From Macrostomum hystrix (lineage: Eukaryota; Platyhelminthes; Macrostomidae): DNA of 64,000 bases. Both the position numbers and the translations under genes were made by a program. Under the pieces are notes generated by a model. That model saw only the letters and a list, made by a program, of their open reading frames with translations, was not told where the DNA came from and searched no databases. Within the stretch, counting starts at the first letter, position 1; each line of letters starts with the position of its first letter. The DNA is taken from contig CATNEN010000025.1 of assembly GCA_950097015.1 (NCBI GenBank), positions 5,508,001 to 5,572,000 of the forward strand, read 5' to 3'. Below are positions 49,581 through 62,400 of the stretch, piece after piece.

Positions 49581-52427
49581 AGTATCGTTTCGTTTATTTA
49601 AATCGATTTAAACTACGGAATTAGATATTTACAAATAAGCACATATTCATAGCACAAGGGTCCTGAGAGTGTCACTAGGAAAAAGGCAATAGCTGCTGTT
49701 TTTGCTAACCCTGTACAAATATATTGAGCAGAAGTCATCCATTACGATATTATTTAATACTAACAGTTAGCTAAAGCAAAAGCTCACCCAAAACTGTCCA
49801 TAACATTTAAACCATATTATGTAATAAATGTAGACATGTAATTTAGAAATATAGAGCTGGCAAACATCAACACTTTACTCTAGAATTAGTGATTAAAATT
49901 GAATTGTTATAATATAGAAATTGGGGAGTAAAAAGGTTTGAAAAAGCTGCAAAATGAATAAAATTATCGAATGTACTTTAGAACACTACTTCACACTCGA
50001 TTTCTCCATATTACTTTACTCGGCATGTTAAAATATCCAAAATGTATACCAAAAGAAAATATCCAGCTATAAAGCATGGTACGTAGTTTATTTAGTTCAA
50101 TGATTATTAAAGTAATAAATTATGATGAATAAATTAGGAATTAGTTCCCTTATTTTAGACACTTTCTGGGTATTATAATATAGAAAAATACTGCTTGACA
50201 TAGGAAGTTTTCTCAAGCATCCAACGAAAAAGATATTTTACTTTTTTGTCTAGTACTATTTTTCATTCACTACTACATATTCAAGATTTTTAGTCACAAT
50301 CGGCTAATTAAATCTAAATACATATTTAAAATGAAAAAATCACCAACTGCACTTGTACGACTTCAATCTAAAACGAAATGACAATGCCAAAAAAAGAAAT
50401 CAAGCAGATTACTGTAGGCCTATGAGCGCTGGTATAAATGAATTAATGCAAGACAATTAACTTTCGAGCAAAAAGCTCTGAAAAATCATGGACTAAAATG
50501 ATTATCGCGGCAGCTAGCAACAGAGTAGCGTCTAATAATAAAATAAAAATATTAAACAATAAAACGTTTTAAAATAGCAAAAGGTAAATAATATAGCAAA
50601 AAACCTTTTCTTAGGGTTTTACGTGCCTGACTTTGTTTGTATGTGCCAAAAGCCGGCTACGTCTATAGACAACTTATAACGTAAAAGAGTTAAAACTAGA
50701 CATTAGGATCTCGTATACGTGCAGGTGTTCTGACAGTTTCATATTGCACACCTAAAATTTGCAAGAAAAAGTAAAAAAATCGGAAAAAACGATCACAAAA
50801 AATTTCGTGGTAAAGTTTTTTAGCACTAGTCCGACATCAAATATTTTGACATTTGTGCATTTAAAAAATAAGCAAATGTCAACTGAAACACTATTTTAGC
50901 GAACGTATATCTATTGATCTAAAAAATATTTTCAGTAACTTTTTTATATTGACATTATATACCATTACTATATTACTATTACTATTATATACCACACAAA
51001 TGCAAGCGACACGATGCCCAGACTTAATAATGACTTGGATGTGTAAAACAAAAGCTTTTACTGACATATTGCTTTTCCAAATTTGAAATCCATTTCGTGT
51101 TGTATATCATTGATATGTAATTTTTGGCCTTGGAATAGACGTAACAGTTGGCCATTGTTGGTTTGTTAACAGTTTTTACCGGCACGATTATTTGGAAATG
51201 CATTGCGATTTGTAAATTATGTCAGTTCTTGGAAAGCCAATCGAACTTCTTCCACAGTCCAAAAAAGATTTTTATGGAGTTTGCCATGTTATGCTTTAAA
51301 AGCATGGCTAATGCTTTAGTGTTTTGTGTTTTTATATCTTCTATTCAGTTGCTGTCGACTGTCTAGATTACTAGGCCCTACTGTTGCAAGCACTACAGCA
51401 TTTGAAATTTAGTGTTCAAATATTGTAACCTGAATGGCTTGGAAGAAATGTTGCAAAATAATTACTGCCTATAATTGCAGCTTTGGATGGAGTATTATTT
51501 GGCTTCAGAAAATCTGTTTATTCTCTTTTTAGTGTGGGATGCCTCTTCTCTATTTCGAATTCATTTTATTTTATCACCTTATTTGACTTTATAATATTAA
51601 AAACACATTTGCATATAATCACTGGTAAAGCACCTTATATTTTGTATGGTAGCCTTTTTATTTTGTCCAAGCAGCAAGACACCTTTATTTACTTTTTAAA
51701 CCATGTATTTGATTATATTTATTAATCATTACACAGATTTAAGTTCACCAAACTGGTTTTTTAGCCTTTTAGGGCTATAGTAGTGTATCAGAGTTGCTTA
51801 GAAAAACACTTTACTTTATTTTAGAACACATTTATTTATGTTATTTCAGCACTTTATATTTGTAATTGTTTTCAACATAATTTTATTATTTAGTCAAGAT
51901 ATCATATATTCCAGGGAAATTTAGAGCACTCAGTTATTTATAAAAAACACTATTAAAAAACTATTATTATTTTGTCAAAAAAATATTCACTTTTATCACA
52001 AATGGATTACTGAACAAGTTTCCATGACTTTGTCCCAAGTGCAAATTGGTTTTCTTAGCAAGAAAATATGTATAGTATCTATATAAATGGTGGAAGGGCA
52101 TGTGCAGTAAACCAAAATATCATATGTTGGTATCATACATAAATATGTAGGGGCCTATGATAAATATGTTGGTAAATATCATACCCAGAAAAAGAGTTTG
52201 TTTTTGTGGCCATTTAAGTTTGAAATATGCAGTAACATCTAATTCTATTTGAAATTGTATATTAAAAAGTTTTCAACTTAATTGAATGAAGTAAAATACA
52301 ATATTGTATCTTTGTATATAGTGTCTATATTCAATAGATTTGCTTATTGCTACTGTTTTATAGTAAAGAGACAATTCATTTTTTTCAAACAAAATTTAAA
52401 ATAAGGCAATATTAATAATTTTTATAA
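49581..52427. other. AT-rich intergenic DNA between the divergent genes
   Basis: About 2.8 kb of strongly AT-rich single-copy sequence with only short ORFs. It must hold the promoter of the STPG2-like gene and possibly of HTT, but I can point to no specific element. Confidence 0.5.
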
Positions 52428-52800
52428 GTGGCAGAGGTTGATGAGTTTGCTTCTTGTACTTGCACCAAGATCCTTGGCCTAAGCTTGATTTTGTAACAAG
52501 TCCATATTCATTCATGGTATAGCCATGGAGACTAGAGAGAATGCTTAAGGGCTTGTCATGCAATTTGTGGCATTAAGGGCCAACCTTTGAGGCACTGTGA
52601 AAGTTTATATTGCCTGGTGATGAGATAGTAAGGGCAGATGTATAGGCTCTATGTGAGTATATGCCTGCATGCCTAAATATCTGAGTACCTATGTGCTTAA
52701 GAGCCAATGGAATGGCAAAAATTGCCTCTCTTCAGGCTGTAGGTCTAGTGAAACTAAATGATATGCCATTACCTGTAGCCTCATCATCATCCACAAAAAT
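52428..52800 (+). mobile_element. SINE-1, diverged full-length copy
   Basis: A box GTGGCAGAGG at 52428, then a decayed B box (GCTTGATTTT), AAGGGCCAACCTTTGAGGCACTG, CCTGGTGATGAGATAG, GGCAAAAATTGCC and CTAAATGATATGCCATTACC. It is clearly older than the 47.1-kb copy. Confidence 0.75.
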
Positions 52801-53089
52801 GCATTGAGTTTTGTGGGTCATAGTAGGGTTAGGCCTATCCCAGTACTAGAATGCTTCTATTTATGTATCATAAATATATGAATATAATGCTACATACCAA
52901 ACAAACTACAAATTTTAGGTTTGGTTTCTAGCAGATAAATACTTAAACTTTTTTGTGTCTGAATGCTAATATATCCATAGTTATAAATTGTATTAGCATA
53001 ATTCTATATGTAAATATATGCTTGACTGTATTCACATTCAGCTTCATATTTAATAACTCATCCTGATTCTGAATTTAAGTGCATTTTTT

Positions 53090-53278
53090 GTCCTTTTAGA
53101 GCATTGGACTCACAAATTGAAGGTCAGGGGTTTGATTCCTGGTTTCACTAACTTGTGTCCTTTAGTAAGATGCTTTATTCAGTTCAGCTAGCTGTTAAAT
53201 TTGTACCAGCATTCGATGGGGTAATTCAGGTTGTGTATTGCACTCCTGTCCATAGACCATAGTAATTAATTATTGTTT
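53090..53278 (+). mobile_element. SINE-2, diverged copy upstream of HTT
   Basis: Plus-strand copy with GAGCATTGGACTC, B box GGTTTGATTCC (about 53129-53139), AAGATGCTTTATTCAG, TACCAGCATTCGATGGGG, and the remnant of the palindrome GTCCATAGAC (53248-53257). It ends about 50 bp before the acceptor that precedes the HTT start codon. Confidence 0.75.
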
Positions 53279-53309
53279 TTCAATAGCAATCATCGTTACT
53301 ATGATAATC

Positions 53310-53366
53310 TGATCTGATTTTTATTCCAGAAAAGTTGAAAAACTATCAACAGCATCACCTGCGGTC
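53310..53366 (+). promoter_or_regulatory. HTT 5' leader with acceptor site
   Basis: CTGATTTTTATTCCAG/AAAAGTTG (AG at 53328-53329) is a strong 3' splice site 37 nt before the HTT ATG. Either a 5' UTR intron ends here or a spliced leader is added. The start codon context is GCGGTCATGTCAGG. Confidence 0.45.
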
Positions 53367-53461
53367 ATGTCAGGGCCGCTAGATAAGTCCTGGGATAAGC
53401 TGTTAAAAGCGTTTGAAAGTCTCCACATACACCTAGATGATGCTTCGTTTCTGCCAGCTGG
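53367..53461 (+). CDS. HTT: HTT exon 1
   Basis: 31 codons plus GG before a consensus donor (GCTGG/GTAAGT). It contains the amphipathic N17-type helix (DKLLKAFESLHIHL). Unlike vertebrates, no polyQ or polyP follows. Confidence 0.92.
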
Positions 53462-56400
53462 GTAAGTTATGTATAATGCATCATGTTTTGACTTATTAAT
53501 ATTCTAATGAATGACTGACCTACTCTACATAAAACGAATATTTGCGTTACCCGGTAAGGCTTCGCAAAAAAGACGGCGCCCCAACCGTTGAAGAGAAGAA
53601 GCAGGCTTGCCATCTGCTGGCCGAGAGTATCCTTGGCGAGGATCTAACTGGCTCGCAAGACTACGGAGCCGTACTCAGGCCTGTGATTGAGACACTGTGC
53701 AATCTGTGCGACGATGCTAACGATTCTGTGCGCAATCTAGCCAATGAAACACTCAATGCCGTTATGAAAGACATCAGCCTGCACCTGTACCGGCACCTGA
53801 CTGTTGCGTTTGCCAAGGTGAGAGAAAAAAACATCATTTTATTTGTTGCTCAACTACGAATTAAAATGTTTTTGTCTGAGCTAAACTCTATGAATTGTCG
53901 AAAGTATTTAACTAAGCGATAGTTTTAGACAGGGCGAGAGTATTAGATTAGGCGAGAATAGTAGATAGAGCGAGAGTTGTAGATAGGGCGAGAGTAGTAG
54001 ATTGGGCGAGAGTTGTAGATAGGGCGGGAGTAGTAGATTGGGCGAGAGTAGTAGATAGGGCGAGAGTATTAGATTGGGCGAGAGTTGTAGATAGGGCGAG
54101 AGTAGTAGATATGGCGAGAGTAGTAGATAGGGCGAGAGTAGTAGATAGGGCGAGAGTAGTAGATAGGGCGAGAGTAGTAGATTGGGCGAGAGTAGTAGAT
54201 TGGGCGAGAGTAGTAGATAGGGCGAGAGTAGTAGATAGGGCGAGAGTAGTAGATTAGGCAAGAGTAGTAAGTAGATTAGGCGAGAGTAGTAGATAGTGCG
54301 AGAGTATTAGATTAGGCGAGAGTAGTAGATAAAGCGACAGTATTAGATTAGGCGAGAATAGTATGTAGGGCGAGAGTATTAGATTAGGTGAGAATAGTAT
54401 GTAGGGCGAGAGTAGTAGATAGGGCGAGACTATTAGATTAGGCGAGAATAGTAGATAGGGCGAGAGTTGTAGATAGGGCGAGAGTAGTAGATTGGGCGAG
54501 AGTTGTAGATAGGGCGAGAGTAGTAGATTGGGCGAGAGTAGTAGATAGGGCGAGAGTATTAGATTAGGCGAGAATAGTAGATAGGGCGAGAGTAGTAGAT
54601 AGGGCGAGAGTAGTAGATCGGGCGAGAGTAGTAGATAGGGCGAGAGTAGTAGATAGGCGAGAGTATTAGATTAGGCGAGAGTAGTAGATAGGGCGAGACT
54701 ATTAGATTAGGCGAGAATAGTATGTAGGGCGAGACTATTAGATTAGGCGAGAATAGTATGTAGGGCGAGAGTATTAGATTAGGCGATAATAGTATGTAGG
54801 GCGAGAGTATTATATTAGGCGATAATAGTATGTACGGCGAGAGTATTATATTAGGCGATAATAGTATGTAGGGCGAGAGTATTAGATTAGGCGAGAATAG
54901 TATGTAGGGCGAGAGTAGTAGATTAGGCGAGAGTAGTAGATAGGCCGAGAGTAGTAGATAGGCCAAGAGTAGTAGATTAGGCAAGAGTAGTAAGTAGATT
55001 AGGCGAGAGTAGTAGATAGGGCGAGAGTATTAGATTAGGCGAGAATAGTATGTAGGGCGAGAGTATTAGATTAGGCGAGAATAGTATGTAGGGCGAGAGT
55101 AGTAGATAGGGCGAGATTATAATATTAGGCGAGAGTAAAAAAAAAATGGCGACATTACTTAAGACATTCTCGTAGAAGCGTGTGTGTAGCATTACAAACT
55201 TGACTTCGAATTCCCCCCCTTGAAACTCCGCTAACCCCAAAAGGTGATGCAACGCGACGGAATCCAGCCGCGCGTAGTGAAAGCCGCCCTGTGCCGATTC
55301 GCCAGTCTAGTCAGTTACATTCTGCCATCCAAGGCGCCCGACTATGCCAGATTTGTCTTCCCCATCATTGTCCGCCTATTGCAAGCCGGGGAAGCTGTTC
55401 AGGCTGAATTAGTTCGCCAATTGCCGCCAATTTGTCGGGCATTGGTGCCTGCGGATAGGGAGATTAATCTGCGCACCTACCTGACTGACTGCCTAGCCGC
55501 GCTAGATAATCCTTCGCCGTTTGTTCGCCGTACGGCTGCCACCTTTGTAGCCGAGATCTGTACCAATGCGCAGACGCCGCGATTGCTGGCTTGGACTCTG
55601 GAACAGCTCAGCTGTCGCCGGCCCGGCCATCTGCTGGCACTGCGCCTTCTGGCTCCGCTGCTAACAGCGGGTGTCGATTCTACAAGCGCAGACGAAGATC
55701 TCGCCTGTCGCCTATTGGCCGGTACCGCGGTTGCCGTGGCAACCGTTGACCGGGTGACAGCCAGTCCGGCTCTGGAGGCCATGCGAGCCCTGCTGGACTG
55801 CGCTCCGGCCGGCCTTGTTGCTAGGCGCCTTATGCGACCCGGTGGTTTAAACGTCGCTGCAACCGTTGTCATGGCAACGCCAACGCCGGTTTTTTCCGAA
55901 GCTCCGATTTCTTTGGCATCGCGCGAACAATCGACGCAGCCCTCAATCGAGTCTGTCGCCGGCGTGGTCGACGAACTGGCCATCGCCGTCAGCGTCGATA
56001 AGCCGCCGACTCCGACATCGACACCAATGTTGACGCCGGCGCCTTTATCGGCGGTGTCGCTAACGACTGCTGCGTCAGACGCCGGCACCGAGGAATCGTC
56101 TAGCGAAGCCGACGTCTCCGGCTCTGGCCCTGGAGGCGTCGATGACGATGTCGACGATGAAGATGCTACCGGCGGTGAAAGTAGCGACGACGCTTTGGCC
56201 ACCGACGAAGCGGAAGCCGACGCAGACGAAGCTGCCGCGGCATCGGCAGCTGCAGCCGACTCAGTTACCCTGCTAGCTGAAGCTGAAACTTCCGCCTCCG
56301 CTGCCGATCAACTGCCAACCCTGCAGCCGGATCTAGTCTCCTCCTTGGCCGCCGACGCCAATCTTCGACCCGTTGATTATCTATTTCGCGTACTTGCAAA

Positions 56401-59400
56401 CCGTTATCTGTTGCCTGGCAACGCTGCCGGCGTAGCTCACGACGAGCGCTGCGTAAAAGTACATTTGAAAATGGACGCCATTGGCTGCCTGAGCCGTCTA
56501 GTGTCCTGGGATCCATCCCTGCTTCGCCGACCGGTGCTGCCGAATTCACCTCAGCGGGCCGATGATATTCTGTCCCTGTTGGCTCACTCGGACGCCCAGT
56601 TAGTTGGCCGCACAGCTCAGTTGCTATGCTCTTACCTGTCCGCCTCCGTTGCTGACGGTAAAATTCCACGAGATGAAGCCGATGTCGAAATTGGCCGATT
56701 GCTGGCGCTCATTGAGTCTGGGACACCACTGGTTGCTAAGGAGGTGAGTTCTTCGCAACAGTATCAGAATCCCAATCGATCAGAATCCCAATCGATCAGA
56801 ATCCCAATCGAACAGAATCCCAATTGATCAGAATCCCAATTAATCAGAATCCCAATCAATCAGAATCCCAATCGATCAGAATCCCAATTAATCAGAATCC
56901 CAATTAATCAGAATCCCAATCGAACGGAATCCCAATCGATCAGAATCAACTAGAATCCTCAAATTAAAACTCGCCTTTTTCAGGTGGTTGGCGCCCTGTC
57001 CATCTGCCTGCCCCAGTTGGGGATTCGCTTTCCGGCCCTGCTTGATCGCGTCTCTCGCGCCCTACCATTGGCTTTGAAGTCCAGCTACGCTCTGCTAACA
57101 GCCGAACTGTGCTCCCTATTATCTGGCGTGCCGTTTCACCTGCTGCCAGACGATCTGAGGCCCTGGTGCCTGGAGACGGCCGTTGGCCTCCTTGGCCATT
57201 CAGATCGTCAGGTGCAATCAGCAGCCTGTCATCTATTGGTGCGAGCGGTAGCCAATGTACACGACTCAACTAAACCGGCCTCCCTAATTGGTTGTCAACT
57301 GCAGCAACAACAGCAGCCGCAGCCGCAGCAATATTTATTTAGCTTTCATCAGCAACAGCAGCATCAGAAGCAGAGTCGAGCAGTTCAAACCGCCACCGCG
57401 GCTGGTCTGTCTAGCGTTCTCGGCTGTCTAATGACCAAATTTTACTCGTGCACAGATCAGGCATTCATGTCTGGCGCAGCGGCCGTATTGCATCGCCTAA
57501 CAGTGGCCTATCCGCCCGTGTCCCATCCGGCCGAATGGCGAGTTGGCCCGCTAGTGCCAGTCGGCGCCGAGCGTTGGCAATCGTTTTCAAAAGTTTGGCC
57601 AACCGGCCCGGGTCCGCAGCAGCCTCCGGAGTTGTTGCACTATTGCGTTCAACTGCTGTCGCTTCCTCTGCCATTGCAGGTAAAAATAATTAAAATTTTA
57701 GAAAACGGCCCTTTTTAGGTCGTTTTTTCTGGAATAGTCACATGTTAGAAAAATATAGGGAATTGTTTTATATATTCTTTGATAGCCACAAGTGTAAGGA
57801 CTTTATTTCATTACTCGATTAAGTTTTGTATATATTAGAAGTGATATTGAATCATGAAACATTACTAGCAGTTAACATATTCAAGGCGAAGACAAATGAT
57901 ATCGTTTGAGAAGAGAAAGTTTGTATATATGTTTATTGTCCTACTGTCAGTAGAATAAAAAACCTAGCAATCAAAATAGGTTAAGTAAAAACGGCCCCTT
58001 TAAGGCTGTTTGCGATATTGTGAATCCTGTTCAATTTGTAGTATTTATTTCATCCTTTTCTAATGCCAGTGGAATAAAACAAGCAGTAACTGAATCAAAA
58101 ATTTTTAAAGCGGCACTTTTGACACACAACTTCGTTGGACCAGATGTACAGCCAGTAGCGCTTCCAAATTCTGTGTACAACTTTCCGGTCCATGGACTGG
58201 GGTTGCCGCCACACCTACGTATTAATTATTTTCCAGCTAATGCTGTCAGTCGTTTCACAGCTGGGTAAACTGGAGCGTTAGAAAATTAAAGGGAAATTAT
58301 GACTCGAACTTGCGACGTCTCGGCTAAAAATCTTAAGCTTATACCACTGGGCTACGACCTTCATTACCGGATGATACATAATACTTAGCAGATCCGCATT
58401 TAAATCAAACTAACGCATTGCAGACCCACTCAGACCTGCTGGCTGCCATAGCTAATCTAGTTCGAGGCGCAATTTATCACGGCCTCCGTCCAGTGCTTGA
58501 CGATCATCCCAAAGAGCCCTGGCCAGCCCTGGCTAATCGAGCCATGCCGGACCTGTGCTCCGCTCTGTTGCATCATCTGCTGCGCCTATTGGGCGCATTT
58601 CAATTATCTATAGCCACCGCTCAGACGCACAATGCGTCTTCTAGTAGCAGCAGCAGTCCGGCTAAGCAGCAACGTCTGGCAGGTCGACCCGGCGTCGGTG
58701 GCGGCGTTGGCGGAGCCAGCGGACTTACTAGCATTGTGGATGCAACTTCAACTTCTAAGCAGCATCAGCAGCATGACACAGGCGGTATAGTGGGAATCTC
58801 TCTAGGCTTAGCCGAAGATCGGCATCAACAGCAGCACCAGCAGCAGTATCAGCAGCAGCATCAGCAGCAGCTGTATGCTCGCATGCAGGAATCTGTTAGG
58901 AAAGCCTATAGAAGTTATCGCACTTCCTCCGAGTCCACTAGCGGAGCTGGCGGCGACGCTCGGGTGTGCCAATTGGCCCGATCCGCTCTAGACTGTTTGG
59001 CTGCGCTGTTAAATGGAGCTCACAGGTTTGTTGATAAGTTTTTTTAAAGATTTTTTAGATACCTAGTTAAATATCTTTCCAATTTTCTACGAAAATGTTT
59101 TCCAGGTTTATTCATTATTTTTTCCGGGTTTTGTCGTTATTTTTCCGGGTTTAATGGTTTTTTCCGGTTTTAAGCATTTTTTCTTGAGAATTTCGTCGCT
59201 GTTATTCAGATTTTTCGTTGCTAATAATATGTTTTGTCGGATGCTATAAAATTTATCTTCCACCAAACGCAGAATTTATATGCAACGGCTGTTTAGTGTC
59301 TTATGAGGTCACCTAACTATCCACTTCTCGCTGTTTCCCTGCAACTTTTAGATCGGATCTGCCACTGGACCTGACCAAATCTCTTCTGGCTCAGCTGCGC

Positions 59401-62400
59401 GAATTGCTCCGCCTTCGGCCGACCACATCGAAGTGCATCGGCCTAGTCAACGCACTGATGCGAGCCATCTTCGGCTTGAATTTGGCTGCGTTTCATTCTG
59501 CTCCGACTTCGTCGGCGGCCGGCACACCGTCTGGCTCAATGCCGACGCCGACAACATTGTCTGCGATGTCAACAGCTCAGATGCAGCAGCAGACCTCAGC
59601 AAAGGTATTTTTCATGCTTCAGGCCTTTTGAGTACAGTTGCTGGAAGTCGAAACATCTCATTGTTCAATGAATCTTCAATGTCCGATTCCTTCTCACCTT
59701 GGAATGACCGATTCCTTCTCACCTTGGAATGACTGATTCCTTCTCACCTTGGAATGACCGATTCCTTCTCACCTTGGAATGACCGATTCCTTCTCACCTT
59801 GGAATGACCGATTCCTTCTCACCTTGGAATGACCGATTCCTTCTCATCCTACAATGACCGATTCCTTCTCATCCTACAATGACCGATTCCTTCTCATCCT
59901 TCAATTACCGATTACTTCTCATCCTTCAATGACCGAATCCTTCTCATCCTACAATGACCGATTCCTTCTTATTCTTCAATGACCGATTCTTTCTCATCCT
60001 TCAATGACCGATTCCTTCTCATCCTACAATGACCGATTCCTTCTCATTCTTCAATGACCGATTCCTTCTTATTCTTCAATGACCGATTCCTTCTTATTCT
60101 TCAATGACCGATTCCTTCTCATTCTTCAATGACCGATTCCTTCTTATTCTTCAATGACCGATTCTTTCTCATCCTTCAATGACCGATTCCTTCTCATCCT
60201 ACAATGACCGAATCCTTCTCATTCTTCAATGACCGATTCATTCTCATCCTTCAATGACCGATTCCTTCTCATCCTACAATGACCGATTACTTCTCATTCT
60301 TCAATGACCGATTCCTTCTCATTCTTCAATGACCGATTCCTTCTCATCCTACAATGACCGAATCCTTCTCATTCTTCAATGACCGATTCATTCTCATCCT
60401 TCAATGACCGATTCCTTCTCATCCTACAATGACCGATTACTTCTCATCCTTCAATGACCGATTCCTTCTTATCCTTCAATTACCGATTACTTCTCATCCT
60501 ACGATGGCCGATTCCTTCTCATCCTTCAATGACCGATTCCTTCTCATTCTTCAATGACCGATTCTTTCTCATTCTTCAATGACCGATTCCTTCTCATCCT
60601 ACAATGACCGATTACTTCTCATCCTTCAATGACCGATTCCTTCTTATCCTTCAATTACCGATTACTTCTCATCCTACGATGGCCGATTCCTTCTCATCCT
60701 TCAATGACCGATTCCTTCTCATTCTTCAATGACCGATTCTTTCTCATTCTTCAATGACCGATTCCTTCTCATCCTACAATGACCGATTCATTCTCATCCT
60801 TCAATGACCGATTCCTTCTCATCCTACAATGACCGATTACTTCTCATCCTTCAATGACCGATTCCTTCTTATCCTTCAATTACCGATTACTTCTCATCCT
60901 ACGATGGCCGATTCCTTCTCATCCTTCAATGACCGATTCCTTCTCATTCTTCAATGACCGATTCCTTCTCATCCTACAATGACCGATTCATTCTCATCCT
61001 TCAATGACCGATTCCTTCTCATTCTTCAATGACCGATTCATTCTCATCCTTCAATGACCGATTCCTTCTTATCCTACAATGACCGATTCATTCTCATCCT
61101 TCAATGACCGATTCCTTCTCATCCTACAATGACCGATTCCTTCTCATCCTACAATGACCGATTCATTCTCATCCTTCAATGACCGATTCCTTCTCACCTT
61201 GGAATGACCGATTCATTCTCATCATTCAATGACCGATTCCTTCTCACCTTGGAATGACCGATTCATTCTCATCATTCAATGACCGATTCCTTCTCATCTT
61301 ACAATGACCGATTCATTCTCATCCTTCAATGACCGACGCTTTCGCATTGTGCAGCCGCAGTCGGCAGCTTCCACGCCAACGCCGCCTGGAGCTGCAGCAA
61401 CAACGCCCACAACATCAGCTTCGATTCGTTCGCCTTCGCCCTCGCCGTCGACCAGTTCGCTGACATCTATCGGCGGTCGAGGTCGCTATCCCAGCCTGAC
61501 CCAGTCGCTGGTGCTGGAGCCTCTATTAGCCGCATCAGCCGCGTCTCTGTCTTCTGCCATTGAAGCTTCGTGTTCGTCGTCATCGTCTATGTTGACTTCG
61601 CCGTTGTTATTGCGTCGACCAGCAGCCAAGCAGTTGCTGCAGGACAGATTTCCCAGTCTGGCAGCCAGCTATATTAAACCATTCCAATCTGTTGTGGTGG
61701 CCGCAATGCGAATGTACATGGCTCCGTGCGATCAGGCTAGCCAGGCGGCTGTACTGGACCTATTCTGCACCCTAATGCTATTGGGCACCAACTATTCTAG
61801 TCTGGATAGGCAGTCCACTTTTCTAACTTATCTTTTGCGTCAATTGGAGACCGCGGCCGGTTCTTCTCCGGTTGGTCCGCTAGGCCGGGCGCCGTTGAGG
61901 CCTCTTTTCGCGTTCCTGTGCTCATTGAGCCAGCACGATCCGGGCCTGCTGCCGTCTGCTAAGCTGCTGCAGCTGGCCGACTCACTGCTGGCCGCCGGAT
62001 GGCAGTGTCAGGCGAGTCGTGCTCTCGTTTAGGATATAATGGGATTTTTTGGGGATGTATATAAAAATAGGCAATTCTGCCCCTCTGCAATTCCGCTAAA
62101 TCCTGAGCACACACACGGGTGTGTAAATCTGCCCTGACTTTCTCATCGTCAGGCAGTGTACACTCTCACTGTGCCTTTGAGGTTGGCCCTCAAGTGCGTA
62201 AATTGCACGACAAGCCCCCAAGTCTGTCTGTTCTGTAAGAGGATTTAGGGAAATCTGTCTGTTCTGTATGAGGATTTGGGGAAATCTGTCTATTCTGTAA
62301 GAGGATTTAGGGAAATCTGTCTGTTCTGTAAGAGGATTTAGGGAAATCTGTCTGTTCTGTAAGGGGATTTAGGGAAATCTGTCTGTTCTGTAAGAGGATT

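Noticed and set aside
53908-55252. Minus-strand SPNLLL/SPYLLL ORFs in HTT intron 2
   Set aside because: Generated by array 9, which lies between two in-phase HTT exons on the other strand.
55477-56669. Minus-strand ORFs opposite HTT exon 3
   Set aside because: Shadows of a GC-rich coding exon. The plus frame matches huntingtin.
57298-57378. Huntington-type expanded polyQ
   Set aside because: The Q-rich tract is internal, short and interrupted by P, H and K. It is not homologous in position to the vertebrate exon 1 polyQ.
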